Of a stretch of DNA of 64,000 bases, positions 28,253 to 37,841 are shown in pieces (position 1 is the first letter of the stretch; the number at the start of each line of letters is the position of its first letter). The notes under the pieces are model-generated. The model had not been told where the DNA came from. It was given only the letters and a program-made list of their open reading frames with translations, and did not search any database. The translations under genes and the position numbers were made by a program. Location: the NCBI GenBank assembly GCA_018362895.1, contig JAHALR010000002.1, forward strand, positions 124,001-188,000, written 5' to 3'. The stretch comes from Clostridium sp. (GTDB lineage Bacteria > Cyanobacteriota > Vampirovibrionia > Gastranaerophilales > Gastranaerophilaceae).

Positions 28253-28268
28253 CTTTTTAGATAGATAT

Positions 28269-28302
28269 AAAAAGCTCCTTAATTTTAAGGAGCTTTTCTT
28301 TT
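28269..28302 (+). terminator. Rho-independent terminator of the autotransporter gene
   Basis: AAAAGCTCCTTAA pairs with TTAAGGAGCTTTT, followed by a T-rich tract, 17 bases after the stop codon. Confidence 0.85.
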
Positions 28303-28315
28303 ATCCAAAAATTTT

Positions 28316-28344
28316 TTGACAACGACTTTTGTCTAAAATACAAT
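28316..28344 (+). promoter_or_regulatory. Consensus promoter of the yceD-rpmF-fab cluster
   Basis: TTGACA (28316-28321), 17-base spacer, TACAAT (28339-28344). This is the best sigma-70 match in the window. The ATG of yceD is only nine bases after the -10 box, so the leader would be about two or three bases long, and no Shine-Dalgarno is present. Confidence 0.75.
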
Positions 28345-28353
28345 AAAAAAACC

Positions 28354-28863
28354 ATGAAGATTTCTATTGATGACATAAAAAATGCAAAAAATCAGACTCT
28401 GAAAGTCCAGTTTGACAATGAAGTTAACGGACTTTCCACAGAGGGGAATACATCTGCCGAACTTTTATTTAAGGCTTACGGTACACATATAAATGTTACA
28501 GGTAAAATTGTTGCAAATGTTAAGCTTCAATGTGACAGATGTTTAAAAGATTTTGTTCAAAAAATTGATGTCGATGTGGATGAGACATATATGCTCGGTT
28601 CTTTGAAATCCGCTTTAAATGGGCATAGCGGACAGGAAATTGAGCTAAAAGACGGCGATTTTGTCACAGAACTGAACGGTGATGACGAAGTTGATGTTGA
28701 TGATTTAATTTATCAATCTGTTACATTAAATCTTCCAAATCCGTGTGTTTGTGATATAAATTGTATAGGTGACCCGGCTATGGAAAAATATCTGAAAAAA
28801 GAAGTTGCCGATCCCAGGCTTGAGGTCTTTAAGAATATGAAGATAAAAGAAGAAGGAAAATAG
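28354..28863 (+). CDS. yceD: YceD/DUF177 family protein
   Basis: 169 residues. It has the DUF177 signature LQCDRCLKDFVQKIDVDVDE, an acidic middle (ELNGDDEVDVDDLIYQ) and the PCVCDINC block. It sits directly before rpmF, as in most bacteria. YceD-family proteins have been linked to 23S rRNA and L32 levels and to plant chloroplast rRNA; the exact activity is not settled. It is the first gene of the cluster, close behind a consensus promoter. Confidence 0.88.
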   Translation: MKISIDDIKNAKNQTLKVQFDNEVNGLSTEGNTSAELLFKAYGTHINVTGKIVANVKLQCDRCLKDFVQKIDVDVDETYMLGSLKSALNGHSGQEIELKDGDFVTELNGDDEVDVDDLIYQSVTLNLPNPCVCDINCIGDPAMEKYLKKEVADPRLEVFKNMKIKEEGK

Positions 28864-28865
28864 AA

Positions 28866-29222
28866 ATGGCAGTACCAAAGAAAAGAACAGGTGCATCAGC
28901 ACAAGGACACAGAAGATCAAACTGGAAAGCAACAGTACCCGAAACTACTACTTGCCCGAATTGTGGTGAATTGGTTTTGACTCATACTGTATGCACAGCT
29001 TGCGGTCAATATAAAGGCAAAGTTGTTTCAAGAAAAGCAGAAGGCTTTGTTGAAGATGCTAAAGCAGAAGCTCCTAAAAAAGCAGCTAAAGCTAAAAAAG
29101 CTCCTGCTAAAAAAACTAAAAAAGCAGCTGAAGAATCCACGGTTGAAGAAACTAAGGTTGAAGAAGTAAAAGCAGAAGAAAAAGCTGAAGAAGTAAAAGA
29201 AGAAAAATCTTCTGAAGAATAG
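28866..29222 (+). CDS. rpmF: 50S ribosomal protein L32 with a long charged C-terminal tail
   Basis: 118 residues, twice the usual 57-60. The first 60 residues are ordinary L32: MAVPKKRTGASAQGHRRSN, then CPNCGELVLTHTVCTACG, a CxxC-CxxC zinc site. The remaining 55 or so residues are low complexity: first basic (Ala/Lys, KKAAKAKKAPAKKTKKAA), then acidic (Glu-rich, ending EEKSSEE). It is two bases after yceD and is followed by a GC-rich hairpin. Confidence 0.93.
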   Translation: MAVPKKRTGASAQGHRRSNWKATVPETTTCPNCGELVLTHTVCTACGQYKGKVVSRKAEGFVEDAKAEAPKKAAKAKKAPAKKTKKAAEESTVEETKVEEVKAEEKAEEVKEEKSSEE

Positions 29223-29230
29223 TTATTAAA

Positions 29231-29254
29231 ATGCGCCGATTCAATTCGGCGCAT
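29231..29254 (+). terminator. GC-rich hairpin after rpmF
   Basis: ATGCGCCGA pairs with TCGGCGCAT around a six-base loop. No T tract follows, so it may be an mRNA-stabilising or partial-termination element between rpmF and plsX rather than a full terminator. Confidence 0.5.
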
Positions 29255-29309
29255 ACAATTAACTCTCGGTTTGGTAATTAAATAAGTTTATAGGGAGAAG
29301 AGTTTTAGT

Positions 29310-30362
29310 ATGACAAGGATAGCTATTGATGCAATGGGCGGCGACCACGCTCCGAAAGAAATTGTTGCAGGAGCATTGTGGGCAGCTGATGAGTATAATG
29401 TTGCAATTGAACTTGTCGGTAAAGAAGATGAAATCAAGGCTGTTATTGATGATGTCAGACAAAACGGCATCAGAACAAACAACATCAATTCTCCGAAAGG
29501 AAGAATAAGAGTTGACGTTGACAAACTTGATATAAAAATTACTCCCGCAACAGAAGTTATTGAAATGGGAGAAGCTCCCGGTGCAGCAATCAGAAAGAAA
29601 AAAGACTCTTCAATTGTACTTGCTGTGAAATCAGTTGCAACAGGCAGCTCACAGGCTGTTGTTGCAGCAGGTTCAACAGGAGCGGCAATGGCATCAAGCT
29701 TGTTCGGTTTAGGCAGATTGCCGGGAATTGAAAGACCTGCAATTGCTACAACACTTCCGACTATGAAAAAGCCGGTAGTTTTGATTGACTCAGGTGCAAA
29801 CAGCAACTGCACAGCCAGCATGCTTTATCAATTTGCAATTATGGGATCTGCTTTTTCAAAAAATGTGCTCGGGGTAGAAAAACCCAGAATTGGTGTTTTA
29901 AATATCGGTGAAGAAGCTGGAAAAGGAAATGAACTTGCACAGGCTGCATATAAGCTGCTTGAAGAAAACAAAGACGGATTGAACTTTGTCGGTAACGTTG
30001 AAGGTAAAGAAATTTTCCTCGGGGATTGTGACGTTGTTGTTTGTGACGGATTTGTTGGTAATGTTGCATTGAAAAGTATTGAGGGTGCTTCTTCTATGCT
30101 TTTCAAAATGATTATGCAGGAGTTTAAAAGAGATCCGATTTCTATGATAATCGGTCTTCTTGCGAAATCTGCAATGAAAAGAATTTTTAAAAGAATTAAC
30201 TATGAAGAATTCGGCGGTGCTTTGCTTTTAGGTGTTAAAGGAATTACCGTTATCTCTCACGGAAGAAGCATGGCTTATGCCATAAAAAATGCTGTCAGAG
30301 TAGCTAAAGAAGCCGTTGAATCGGATGTTAACAAGAAAATATCAGAGTTTTACGAAGGATAG
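29310..30362 (+). CDS. plsX: Phosphate acyltransferase PlsX
   Basis: 350 residues. PlsX moves acyl groups from acyl-ACP to phosphate, giving acyl-phosphate for the first step of phospholipid synthesis. The N-terminus IAIDAMGGDHAPKEIV is the family signature, with ATGSSQAVVAAGSTGA, GIERPAIATTLPT, DSGANSNC and VVCDGFVGNVALK following. GGGAGAAG lies before the ATG. The gap to fabH is four bases, so lipid synthesis and chain initiation are translated together. Confidence 0.96.
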   Translation: MTRIAIDAMGGDHAPKEIVAGALWAADEYNVAIELVGKEDEIKAVIDDVRQNGIRTNNINSPKGRIRVDVDKLDIKITPATEVIEMGEAPGAAIRKKKDSSIVLAVKSVATGSSQAVVAAGSTGAAMASSLFGLGRLPGIERPAIATTLPTMKKPVVLIDSGANSNCTASMLYQFAIMGSAFSKNVLGVEKPRIGVLNIGEEAGKGNELAQAAYKLLEENKDGLNFVGNVEGKEIFLGDCDVVVCDGFVGNVALKSIEGASSMLFKMIMQEFKRDPISMIIGLLAKSAMKRIFKRINYEEFGGALLLGVKGITVISHGRSMAYAIKNAVRVAKEAVESDVNKKISEFYEG

Positions 30363-30366
30363 ATGT

Positions 30367-31374
30367 ATGTCATTAAATTTAATTCCTGTAATGATTGCAG
30401 GTGTGGGTTACGGTGTACCGGATACTGTTATTACGAACGATGATTTAACAAAATTGGTAGATACCAGTGATGAGTGGATTACAACAAGAACCGGTATTAA
30501 AGAAAGACGTGTTGTTTCCGGCGAAGAAAACGCAGTCACGCTTGGTATCAAAGCTGCAAAAAATGCGCTTGAAAAAGCAAAGATGAAAGCTGAAGACATT
30601 GATATGATTATTGCGGCAGCTTCTGTGCCTGCTCATCCGTATCCTTCAACTGCCTGTGAAATTCAAGCGGCAATAGGGGCTGATAATGCAGCTGCTTATG
30701 ATATTACTGCTGCTTGTACCGGTATGATTTATGCGATGAATATAGCTAAAGCGTTTATTTCTTCGGGTATTTACAAAAATGTGCTTCTTGTAGCAACAGA
30801 TGCAAACTCAAAATTCATTGACTGGTATGACCGAACAAGCTGTGTTCTTTTCGGTGACGGAGCCGGGGCTCTTGTTATGAAAGAGTCTGTGGATGGTGTT
30901 GATGATATTATTGCTATGGATATGCACTCTAACGGGAAAGACGGTCATTTTATTGTAATGCCGATGAATGGAGAAAACTGTCCGTTGGTGGAACCTTGTG
31001 AACAGAAAAAACAAAAAATTGTTATGAATGGCAGAGAGGTTTACAAGTTTGTTGTAACCACAATGCCTGAATCTATCAGCAACTGTCTTGAAAAAGCAGG
31101 ATTGACTCCTGATGATGTTGATTATTTGATTCCGCATCAGGCAAACTTTAGAATCATTGAAGCAATGGCATCAAGGTTGAATTACAGCGATGATAAAATT
31201 ATCACAAACCTGCAAAAATATGGCAACACATCAGCTGCTTCAATTCCTATTGCTATGGCAGAAGGCATTGAAGAAGGTAAAATCAAGCTTCCTTGTAAAG
31301 CTATCTTGAGCGGTTTTGGTGCAGGGCTTACATGGGGCACTGTCATAGTAAGGCTCAGAGAAGGTATTGCTTAA
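30367..31374 (+). CDS. fabH: 3-oxoacyl-ACP synthase III
   Basis: 335 residues from ATG 30367, preceded by AAGGA and four bases after the plsX stop. FabH starts fatty acid chains by condensing acetyl-CoA with malonyl-ACP. The catalytic Cys is in DITAACTGMIYAM, the His in LIPHQANFRIIEAM and the Asn in KYGNTSAASIPIAM. The usual TSDEWITTRTGIKERR block is near the N-terminus. A longer upstream frame overlaps plsX and is not used. Confidence 0.96.
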   Translation: MSLNLIPVMIAGVGYGVPDTVITNDDLTKLVDTSDEWITTRTGIKERRVVSGEENAVTLGIKAAKNALEKAKMKAEDIDMIIAAASVPAHPYPSTACEIQAAIGADNAAAYDITAACTGMIYAMNIAKAFISSGIYKNVLLVATDANSKFIDWYDRTSCVLFGDGAGALVMKESVDGVDDIIAMDMHSNGKDGHFIVMPMNGENCPLVEPCEQKKQKIVMNGREVYKFVVTTMPESISNCLEKAGLTPDDVDYLIPHQANFRIIEAMASRLNYSDDKIITNLQKYGNTSAASIPIAMAEGIEEGKIKLPCKAILSGFGAGLTWGTVIVRLREGIA

Positions 31375-31399
31375 TTAGTATTAGTTAAGGAGATATAAA

Positions 31400-32332
31400 A
31401 TGGGAAAAGTTGCATTTGTCTTCCCCGGACAAGGCTCACAATCAGTCGGAATGGGTAAATCTTTGTACGAAACTTCAAAGAAAGCAAAAGAAATATTTGA
31501 AAAAGCTGATGAAGTTTTGGGAAGAAATATTTCAAAATTGTGTTTTGAAGGTCCTGAAGAAGATTTGAAACAAACTATAAATACGCAACCAGCTATCCTT
31601 GTTACATCAATTGCAGCTTTGGAGGCATTGAAAGAAAAGACGAATGTCAAACCTGATTATGTTGCAGGACATTCATTAGGAGAGTATGGTGCTTATTATG
31701 CAGCTGATGTGATTGACTTTGCTACTGCAATGAAATTGATTGACAAGCGTGCAACTGAAATGAATGCGGCCGCAGAAACTACAAAAGGTGCTATGACTGC
31801 TGTTATTGGAATGAGCAAAGAATCTATTCTTGATGCTATTGGAAAGATTGACGGAATGGTTTCTGTTGCAAACTACAATTCACCTGCGCAAATTGTAATA
31901 ACCGGTGAAGCTGATGCTGTTGCAAAAGCCAATGATGCTTTGAAAGAAGCAGGTGCCAAAAGGGTTATTCCTCTTCCCGTTTCTGGTGGTTTTCATTCTA
32001 TGTTAATGGAAGAAGCAAGTGTAAAATTCTCTGAAATTCTTGATGATTGTGACATAAAAGATGCACAGATTCCTGTGTTTACAAACGTTGACGCTGAACC
32101 CACAACTGCCGCAATCAGGTTCAAAGCCAAGATGACTGCACAGATTTATTCTTCTGTTATGTGGACTCAAACAATTGAAAAAATGGCTGCTGACGGAGTG
32201 GATACGGTTGTTGAAATCGGACCCGGCAAAGTTCTTGCCGGTTTGGTGAAAAAAATTAACCCGGCTTTGACTGTATTGAACGTTTATGATGAAGAATCTT
32301 TGAATGCAGCTGTGGAAGTGTTGAATTCATAA
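31400..32332 (+). CDS. fabD: Malonyl-CoA:ACP transacylase
   Basis: 310 residues. It loads malonate onto ACP. The N-terminal FPGQGSQSVGMG, the nucleophile elbow GHSLGEYGA and the catalytic His in GGFHSMLM are all in place, as is the C-terminal VVEIGPGKVLAGL. AAGGAG precedes the ATG, 25 bases after fabH. Confidence 0.96.
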   Translation: MGKVAFVFPGQGSQSVGMGKSLYETSKKAKEIFEKADEVLGRNISKLCFEGPEEDLKQTINTQPAILVTSIAALEALKEKTNVKPDYVAGHSLGEYGAYYAADVIDFATAMKLIDKRATEMNAAAETTKGAMTAVIGMSKESILDAIGKIDGMVSVANYNSPAQIVITGEADAVAKANDALKEAGAKRVIPLPVSGGFHSMLMEEASVKFSEILDDCDIKDAQIPVFTNVDAEPTTAAIRFKAKMTAQIYSSVMWTQTIEKMAADGVDTVVEIGPGKVLAGLVKKINPALTVLNVYDEESLNAAVEVLNS

Positions 32333-32355
32333 TTATTTAAATAAGGAGTATAAAA

Positions 32356-33087
32356 ATGTCAGAAAATAAAAAAGTTGCTTTGGTTACAGGTGCTTCAAGG
32401 GGCATTGGTAAAGCATGCGCACTGGAATTAGCAAAAGCCGGATATGACGTGGCTGTCAGCTATGCAGGCAATGAAGATGCAGCAAACAAAACTGTTGCGG
32501 AATTAAAAGACCTTGGCATTAACGCAAAGGCTTATAAATTTAACGTTGCAGACAAAGAAGCCTGTGCTAAAGCTGTTGAAGAAGTTCTCGCTGACTTTGG
32601 CAAACTTGATGTTCTTGTTAATAATGCAGGAATTACGCGTGACGGCTTGTTTATGCGTATGAGCGCAGAAAACTGGGAGGCTGTAATTAATACTAACCTT
32701 AACAGTGCGTTTTACATGACAAGTCCGGTTATTAAAACTATGATGAAACAAAGATACGGATGTATTATTAATATGTCAAGCATAGTAGGTGTTATGGGCA
32801 ATGCAGGTCAGGCCAACTATTCTGCTGCAAAAGCAGGCTTAATCGGTTTTACAAAATCGCTTGCTAAAGAATTGGGCTCAAGAAACATCAGAGTGAATGC
32901 AATTGCCCCCGGGTTTATCCAAACAGATATGACAAAAGATTTGGATACTGAAAAAATTGCTGAACACATTCCCATGAAACGTCTCGGTCAGCCTGAAGAT
33001 ATTGCGAAAGCAGTAAGATTCCTTGCTGAAGACGGATTGTATATTACAGGTCAGGTAATCGGTGTTGACGGCGGACTGGTAGTATAG
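32356..33087 (+). CDS. fabG: 3-oxoacyl-ACP reductase
   Basis: 243 residues, a short-chain dehydrogenase. It has VTGASRGIGKACA (NADPH site), NNAG in LVNNAGITRDGLFM, the catalytic Ser in NMSSIVGVMGN and YSAAKAG with the catalytic Tyr and Lys. It reduces 3-oxoacyl-ACP in each elongation round. AAGGAG precedes the ATG. Confidence 0.96.
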   Translation: MSENKKVALVTGASRGIGKACALELAKAGYDVAVSYAGNEDAANKTVAELKDLGINAKAYKFNVADKEACAKAVEEVLADFGKLDVLVNNAGITRDGLFMRMSAENWEAVINTNLNSAFYMTSPVIKTMMKQRYGCIINMSSIVGVMGNAGQANYSAAKAGLIGFTKSLAKELGSRNIRVNAIAPGFIQTDMTKDLDTEKIAEHIPMKRLGQPEDIAKAVRFLAEDGLYITGQVIGVDGGLVV

Positions 33088-33113
33088 TTCTGTAAAGTTA
33101 TAGCTTTACAAAA

Positions 33114-33141
33114 TTGCATATTTATATTGAAATAGTATAAT
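33114..33141 (+). promoter_or_regulatory. Promoter of acpP
   Basis: TTGCAT (33114-33119), a 16-base spacer and TATAAT (33136-33141), placed between fabG and acpP. It would give acpP its own start about 45 bases upstream of its ATG. A short hairpin (TGTAAAG / CTTTACA) lies just before it and might partly stop read-through from fabG. Confidence 0.6.
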
Positions 33142-33191
33142 TAGAATTGAAAAAGAAAATACGTAGTTAATTAAAAAGAGGTAAAAAAAAC

Positions 33192-33425
33192 ATGAGTACA
33201 GTTCTTGAGAGAGTTAAAAAAGTTGTAGTTGAACAATTAAGCGTTGACGAAAATTTAGTTACTCCGGAAGCTAGCTTTACAGCTGATTTGGGTGCTGATT
33301 CTTTGGATACAGTTGAATTAGTTATGGCTTTTGAAGAAGAATTCGGATGCGAAATTCCTGATGAAGAAGCTGAAAAAATTGCTACTGTTCAAGATGCAGT
33401 AAACTATATCGAATCACATTCATAA
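33192..33425 (+). CDS. acpP: Acyl carrier protein
   Basis: 77 residues, acidic, helical. The phosphopantetheine attachment Ser37 lies in [25 protein letters not shown] precedes the ATG. Between a private promoter and a terminator, acpP can be expressed far above its neighbours, as expected for one of the most abundant cell proteins. Confidence 0.97.
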   Translation: MSTVLERVKKVVVEQLSVDENLVTPEASFTADLGADSLDTVELVMAFEEEFGCEIPDEEAEKIATVQDAVNYIESHS

Positions 33426-33452
33426 GATTCATAGTTATTAAAGACATTATTT

Positions 33453-33486
33453 GCGGGGAGCATAAAATTACTCCCCGTAATTTTTA
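33453..33486 (+). terminator. Rho-independent terminator after acpP
   Basis: GCGGGGAG and CTCCCCG pair around CATAAAATTA; TAATTTTT follows. It separates the abundant acpP message from fabF, probably with some read-through, because I see no strong promoter in the 50 bases before fabF. Confidence 0.75.
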
Positions 33487-33538
33487 GGGGGCTCTGGTTC
33501 ACAGACCTCCGGATCGAGAATAATGAGAAGGTTTAAAG

Positions 33539-34795
33539 ATGAGTAAAAGAAGAGTTGTTGTTACAGGTTTAGGGATTGTTTCTCCGTTCGGTGTTGGTGT
33601 CGAAAAGTTCTGGAACAGTCTGTTGGAAGGTAAAAGCGGTATTTCTACAATTGAAAATATCTCTTTAGATGGTCACACTGTTCATATAGCAGGTGAAGTT
33701 AAAGATTTTAAACCTGAAGAATATCTTGATTCTAAAGATGCAAGAAGAATGGATAGATACACACAGTTTGCAATGGTTGCGGCTGATGAGGCAATTGCAG
33801 ATTCCGGCATTGTTGCAGGTGAAAATGTAGATCCATACAGATATGGTGTGATAGTTGGTTCTGCTGCCGGTGGTTTTGATACGTTTGAAAAACAGCATGA
33901 CATTATTACTGCAAAAGGACCGACAAAATGTTCTCCGTTCACTGTACCTATGATTATTGCTGATATGGGTGCAGGAAGAATTTCTATTAAGCACGGAGCT
34001 AAAGGTGTAAACAAAGCCGTTGTTACAGCATGTGCTACATCAGCTCACAGTGTGGGTGATGCCTTCCGTTCAATCCAGTGGGATGATGCGGATGTTATTG
34101 TTGCAGGCGGTGCTGAAGCTGTTATTACAAAATTGGGTATAGGCGCATTCACAAGCGCTAGAACATTGTCAAAACACAATGATGAACCGCAAAAAGCATC
34201 AAGACCTTATGACAAAGACAGAGACGGATTTATTATGTCAGAGGGTGCAGCTGTTCTCGTTCTTGAAGAACTTGAGCATGCAAAAGCCAGAGGCGCAAAA
34301 ATTTATGCTGAGATTGTCGGATATGGTCAAACAGCTGATGCTTATGACATTGTTGCTCCTGCTGCTGACGGTTCAGGTGCTGCTATGGCAATGAAACTTG
34401 CTGTTAAAGATGCAGGCATTGAGCCAAAAGAAGTTGATTATGTTAACGCTCACGGAACAAGCACAGGTCTGGGCGATGTTGCTGAATCTCAGGCAATTGC
34501 AAGAGTCTTTGGCGATCTTTCAACTAATAAAAACTTGAAGGTAAGCTCAACAAAATCTATGCACGGGCATATGCTGGGTGCAACAGGTGCTGCTGAGTCT
34601 ATCGTTTGTATAGAAGCTATCAACAATAGTATCATTCCTCCTACTATCAACCTTGATAATCAGGATGAAGCTGTTGCTGATTTGAACTATGTTCCTCACA
34701 AACCTCAAAAAGCTGATGTCAAATATGCTTTGACAAACTCTTTTGGTTTTGGCGGACATAATGCTTCAATTTTGTTTAAAAAATATGAAGCATAG
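33539..34795 (+). CDS. fabF: 3-oxoacyl-ACP synthase II
   Basis: 418 residues. The elongating condensing enzyme: VVVTGLGIVSPFG at the start, the catalytic Cys in VVTACATSAHSVGDAF, and the two His residues in NAHGTSTGLGD and SMHGHMLGATGAAE, ending NSFGFGGHNASILFKK. GAGAAGG precedes the ATG. It closes the fatty-acid cluster and is followed by a strong bidirectional hairpin. Confidence 0.96.
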   Translation: MSKRRVVVTGLGIVSPFGVGVEKFWNSLLEGKSGISTIENISLDGHTVHIAGEVKDFKPEEYLDSKDARRMDRYTQFAMVAADEAIADSGIVAGENVDPYRYGVIVGSAAGGFDTFEKQHDIITAKGPTKCSPFTVPMIIADMGAGRISIKHGAKGVNKAVVTACATSAHSVGDAFRSIQWDDADVIVAGGAEAVITKLGIGAFTSARTLSKHNDEPQKASRPYDKDRDGFIMSEGAAVLVLEELEHAKARGAKIYAEIVGYGQTADAYDIVAPAADGSGAAMAMKLAVKDAGIEPKEVDYVNAHGTSTGLGDVAESQAIARVFGDLSTNKNLKVSSTKSMHGHMLGATGAAESIVCIEAINNSIIPPTINLDNQDEAVADLNYVPHKPQKADVKYALTNSFGFGGHNASILFKKYEA

Positions 34796-34810
34796 AGCCT
34801 TGTTTCATAA

Positions 34811-34858
34811 AGCTAAAAAAAAGAGGTTTTTCAATTAAAAAACCTCTTTTTTTTAGCT
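34811..34858. terminator. Bidirectional terminator between fabF and gdhA
   Basis: AGCTAAAAAAAAGAGGTTTTT pairs through its complementary half with A and T tracts on both sides, so it can stop transcripts from both convergent genes. Confidence 0.85.
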
Positions 34859-34872
34859 GTTTTGTTTGTAGA

Positions 34873-36219
<1,347 letters not shown>

Positions 36220-36388
36220 TTAACCCCTAATTTTTGTAGTCTTAATTTCTTTGGGGAAATTATATCACAAAAATGGTGCGGTGCTTAGGATGTAAATTTT
36301 TTTCGAAAAATGTTTATCTTCTGTATGAATAAAAAAATTTTTAGGCTAAAATCTTTTTGTATGGAAATAAAGGATAGGGACTCTTTTT

Positions 36389-37777
36389 ATGGGTATTTGT
36401 GAAAATTACAACGTAGCTATTATTGGTGCAGGACCGGCAGGTATTTTTGCTGCACTTGAGATTATGAAACTCAAACCGGATTGGAAGGTTGTAATAGTTG
36501 AAAAAGGTTTGAAAATTGAAGAAAGAAAATGCTTCCTAAGAGAAGGAATGAAAAAATGCCCGAATTGTAAAACCTGTGGGCTTCTTTGCGGATGGGGCGG
36601 TGCAGGTGCTTTTTCTGACGGAAAATTGACTCTTACTCCTGATGTTGGAGGACATTTGCTTGATTATATGGACAGAGACAGGGTGAATGAGCTCATAAAA
36701 TATACAGATGATCTCTATCTTCATTTTGGTGCTACGGATGAAGTTTTTGGAACAAACAGAGATGATTTTGCTGATATTGAAAGACAGGCTACGCTCGCAG
36801 AGTTAAAGCTTGTGCATTCTCCTGTAAGACACCTTGGAACAGAAAGAAGTCTCGGTGTTTTGAAAAACATGCAGGATTATCTGGGTGAAAGAGTTACTAT
36901 TTTAAATAAAAAAACAGCAGCAAGTCTTATTGTTGAGAATGAACAGGTTAAAGGTTTTGTTACATCTGATGGAGAAGAAATTCGCTCGGAATATTTAATT
37001 ATTGCTCCCGGCAGAGAAGGTGCTGATTGGCTTACAAAAGAGTTTGCAAAAAATAAAATCGGAATGATTAACAATGCAGTGGATGTGGGGGTCAGAGTTG
37101 AACTTCCTGCACCGGTATTTTCTCACATTACTGACAAATTGTATGAATCAAAACTTGTATATCATTCAAAAACTTTTGGAGATGAAGTTCGAACTTTTTG
37201 TATGAATCCGTATGGAGAAGTTGTTGCTGAAAATTACAGCGGTATTGCGACCGTTAATGGTCATAGCTATGCAGAAAAGCGTACTCAGAATACAAACTTT
37301 GCACTTCTTGTAAGTGAAAAGTTTACTGAACCTTTTAAAGAGCCGATTGCCTACGGTCAACACGTGGCAAGACTTGCAAATATGCTTTCAGGCGGTGTGC
37401 TTGTTCAAAGATTCGGAGATTTACTTGACGGCAGGCGTTCGACTCCTGAAAGAATCAAATCCAGCATAATTACTCCGACTTTGCAATGTGCTACACCGGG
37501 TGATTTGAGTTTAGTTCTTCCATACAGACAGATGACTGCAATTATAGAAATGCTTCAGGCACTGGACAAAATTGCTCCTGGCGTGGCTTCAAGGTACACA
37601 CTGCTTTACGGTGTAGAAGTTAAGTTCTATTCAGGACGTGTAAAACTGACTAATGAACTTGAAACCGAACAGGTAAAAAATCTGTTTACAATTGGTGACG
37701 GTGCCGGAGTAACCAGAGGTCTTATTCAGGCTTCTGCTTCAGGTGTACATGCAGCAAGGGTAATTTGTAACAGATAG
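36389..37777 (+). CDS. FAD-dependent dehydrogenase of the COG2509 type
   Basis: 462 residues. The N-terminal dinucleotide fold is NVAIIGAGPAGIFAALEI; then comes the typical CGLLCGWGGAGAFSDGKLTL block, APGREGADWL, and the closing TIGDGAGVTRGLIQASASG. Members of this group are widespread, fused or unfused, and have no settled substrate. Two cysteine pairs (CPNCKTCGLLC) near residue 50 are unusual enough to suggest a metal or disulphide site. AGGGAC precedes the ATG. It stands 64 bases ahead of the HELGH protein gene. Confidence 0.8.
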   Translation: MGICENYNVAIIGAGPAGIFAALEIMKLKPDWKVVIVEKGLKIEERKCFLREGMKKCPNCKTCGLLCGWGGAGAFSDGKLTLTPDVGGHLLDYMDRDRVNELIKYTDDLYLHFGATDEVFGTNRDDFADIERQATLAELKLVHSPVRHLGTERSLGVLKNMQDYLGERVTILNKKTAASLIVENEQVKGFVTSDGEEIRSEYLIIAPGREGADWLTKEFAKNKIGMINNAVDVGVRVELPAPVFSHITDKLYESKLVYHSKTFGDEVRTFCMNPYGEVVAENYSGIATVNGHSYAEKRTQNTNFALLVSEKFTEPFKEPIAYGQHVARLANMLSGGVLVQRFGDLLDGRRSTPERIKSSIITPTLQCATPGDLSLVLPYRQMTAIIEMLQALDKIAPGVASRYTLLYGVEVKFYSGRVKLTNELETEQVKNLFTIGDGAGVTRGLIQASASGVHAARVICNR

Positions 37778-37841
37778 TTAACATAGAAGAAAAAATTTTT
37801 TTTCAGGGTTTTTATTCGGTGTAGATAAAAAGGTTGTCGAA

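Noticed and set aside
29288..29821. 177-codon antisense frame opposite plsX
   Set aside because: Repetitive Ala/Ser composition from the complement of plsX codons; no start context.
33487..33538. GC-rich leader of fabF as a riboswitch or regulator site
   Set aside because: Contains GGGGGCTCTGG and GACCTCCGG, but I cannot form a convincing structure or a known operator.
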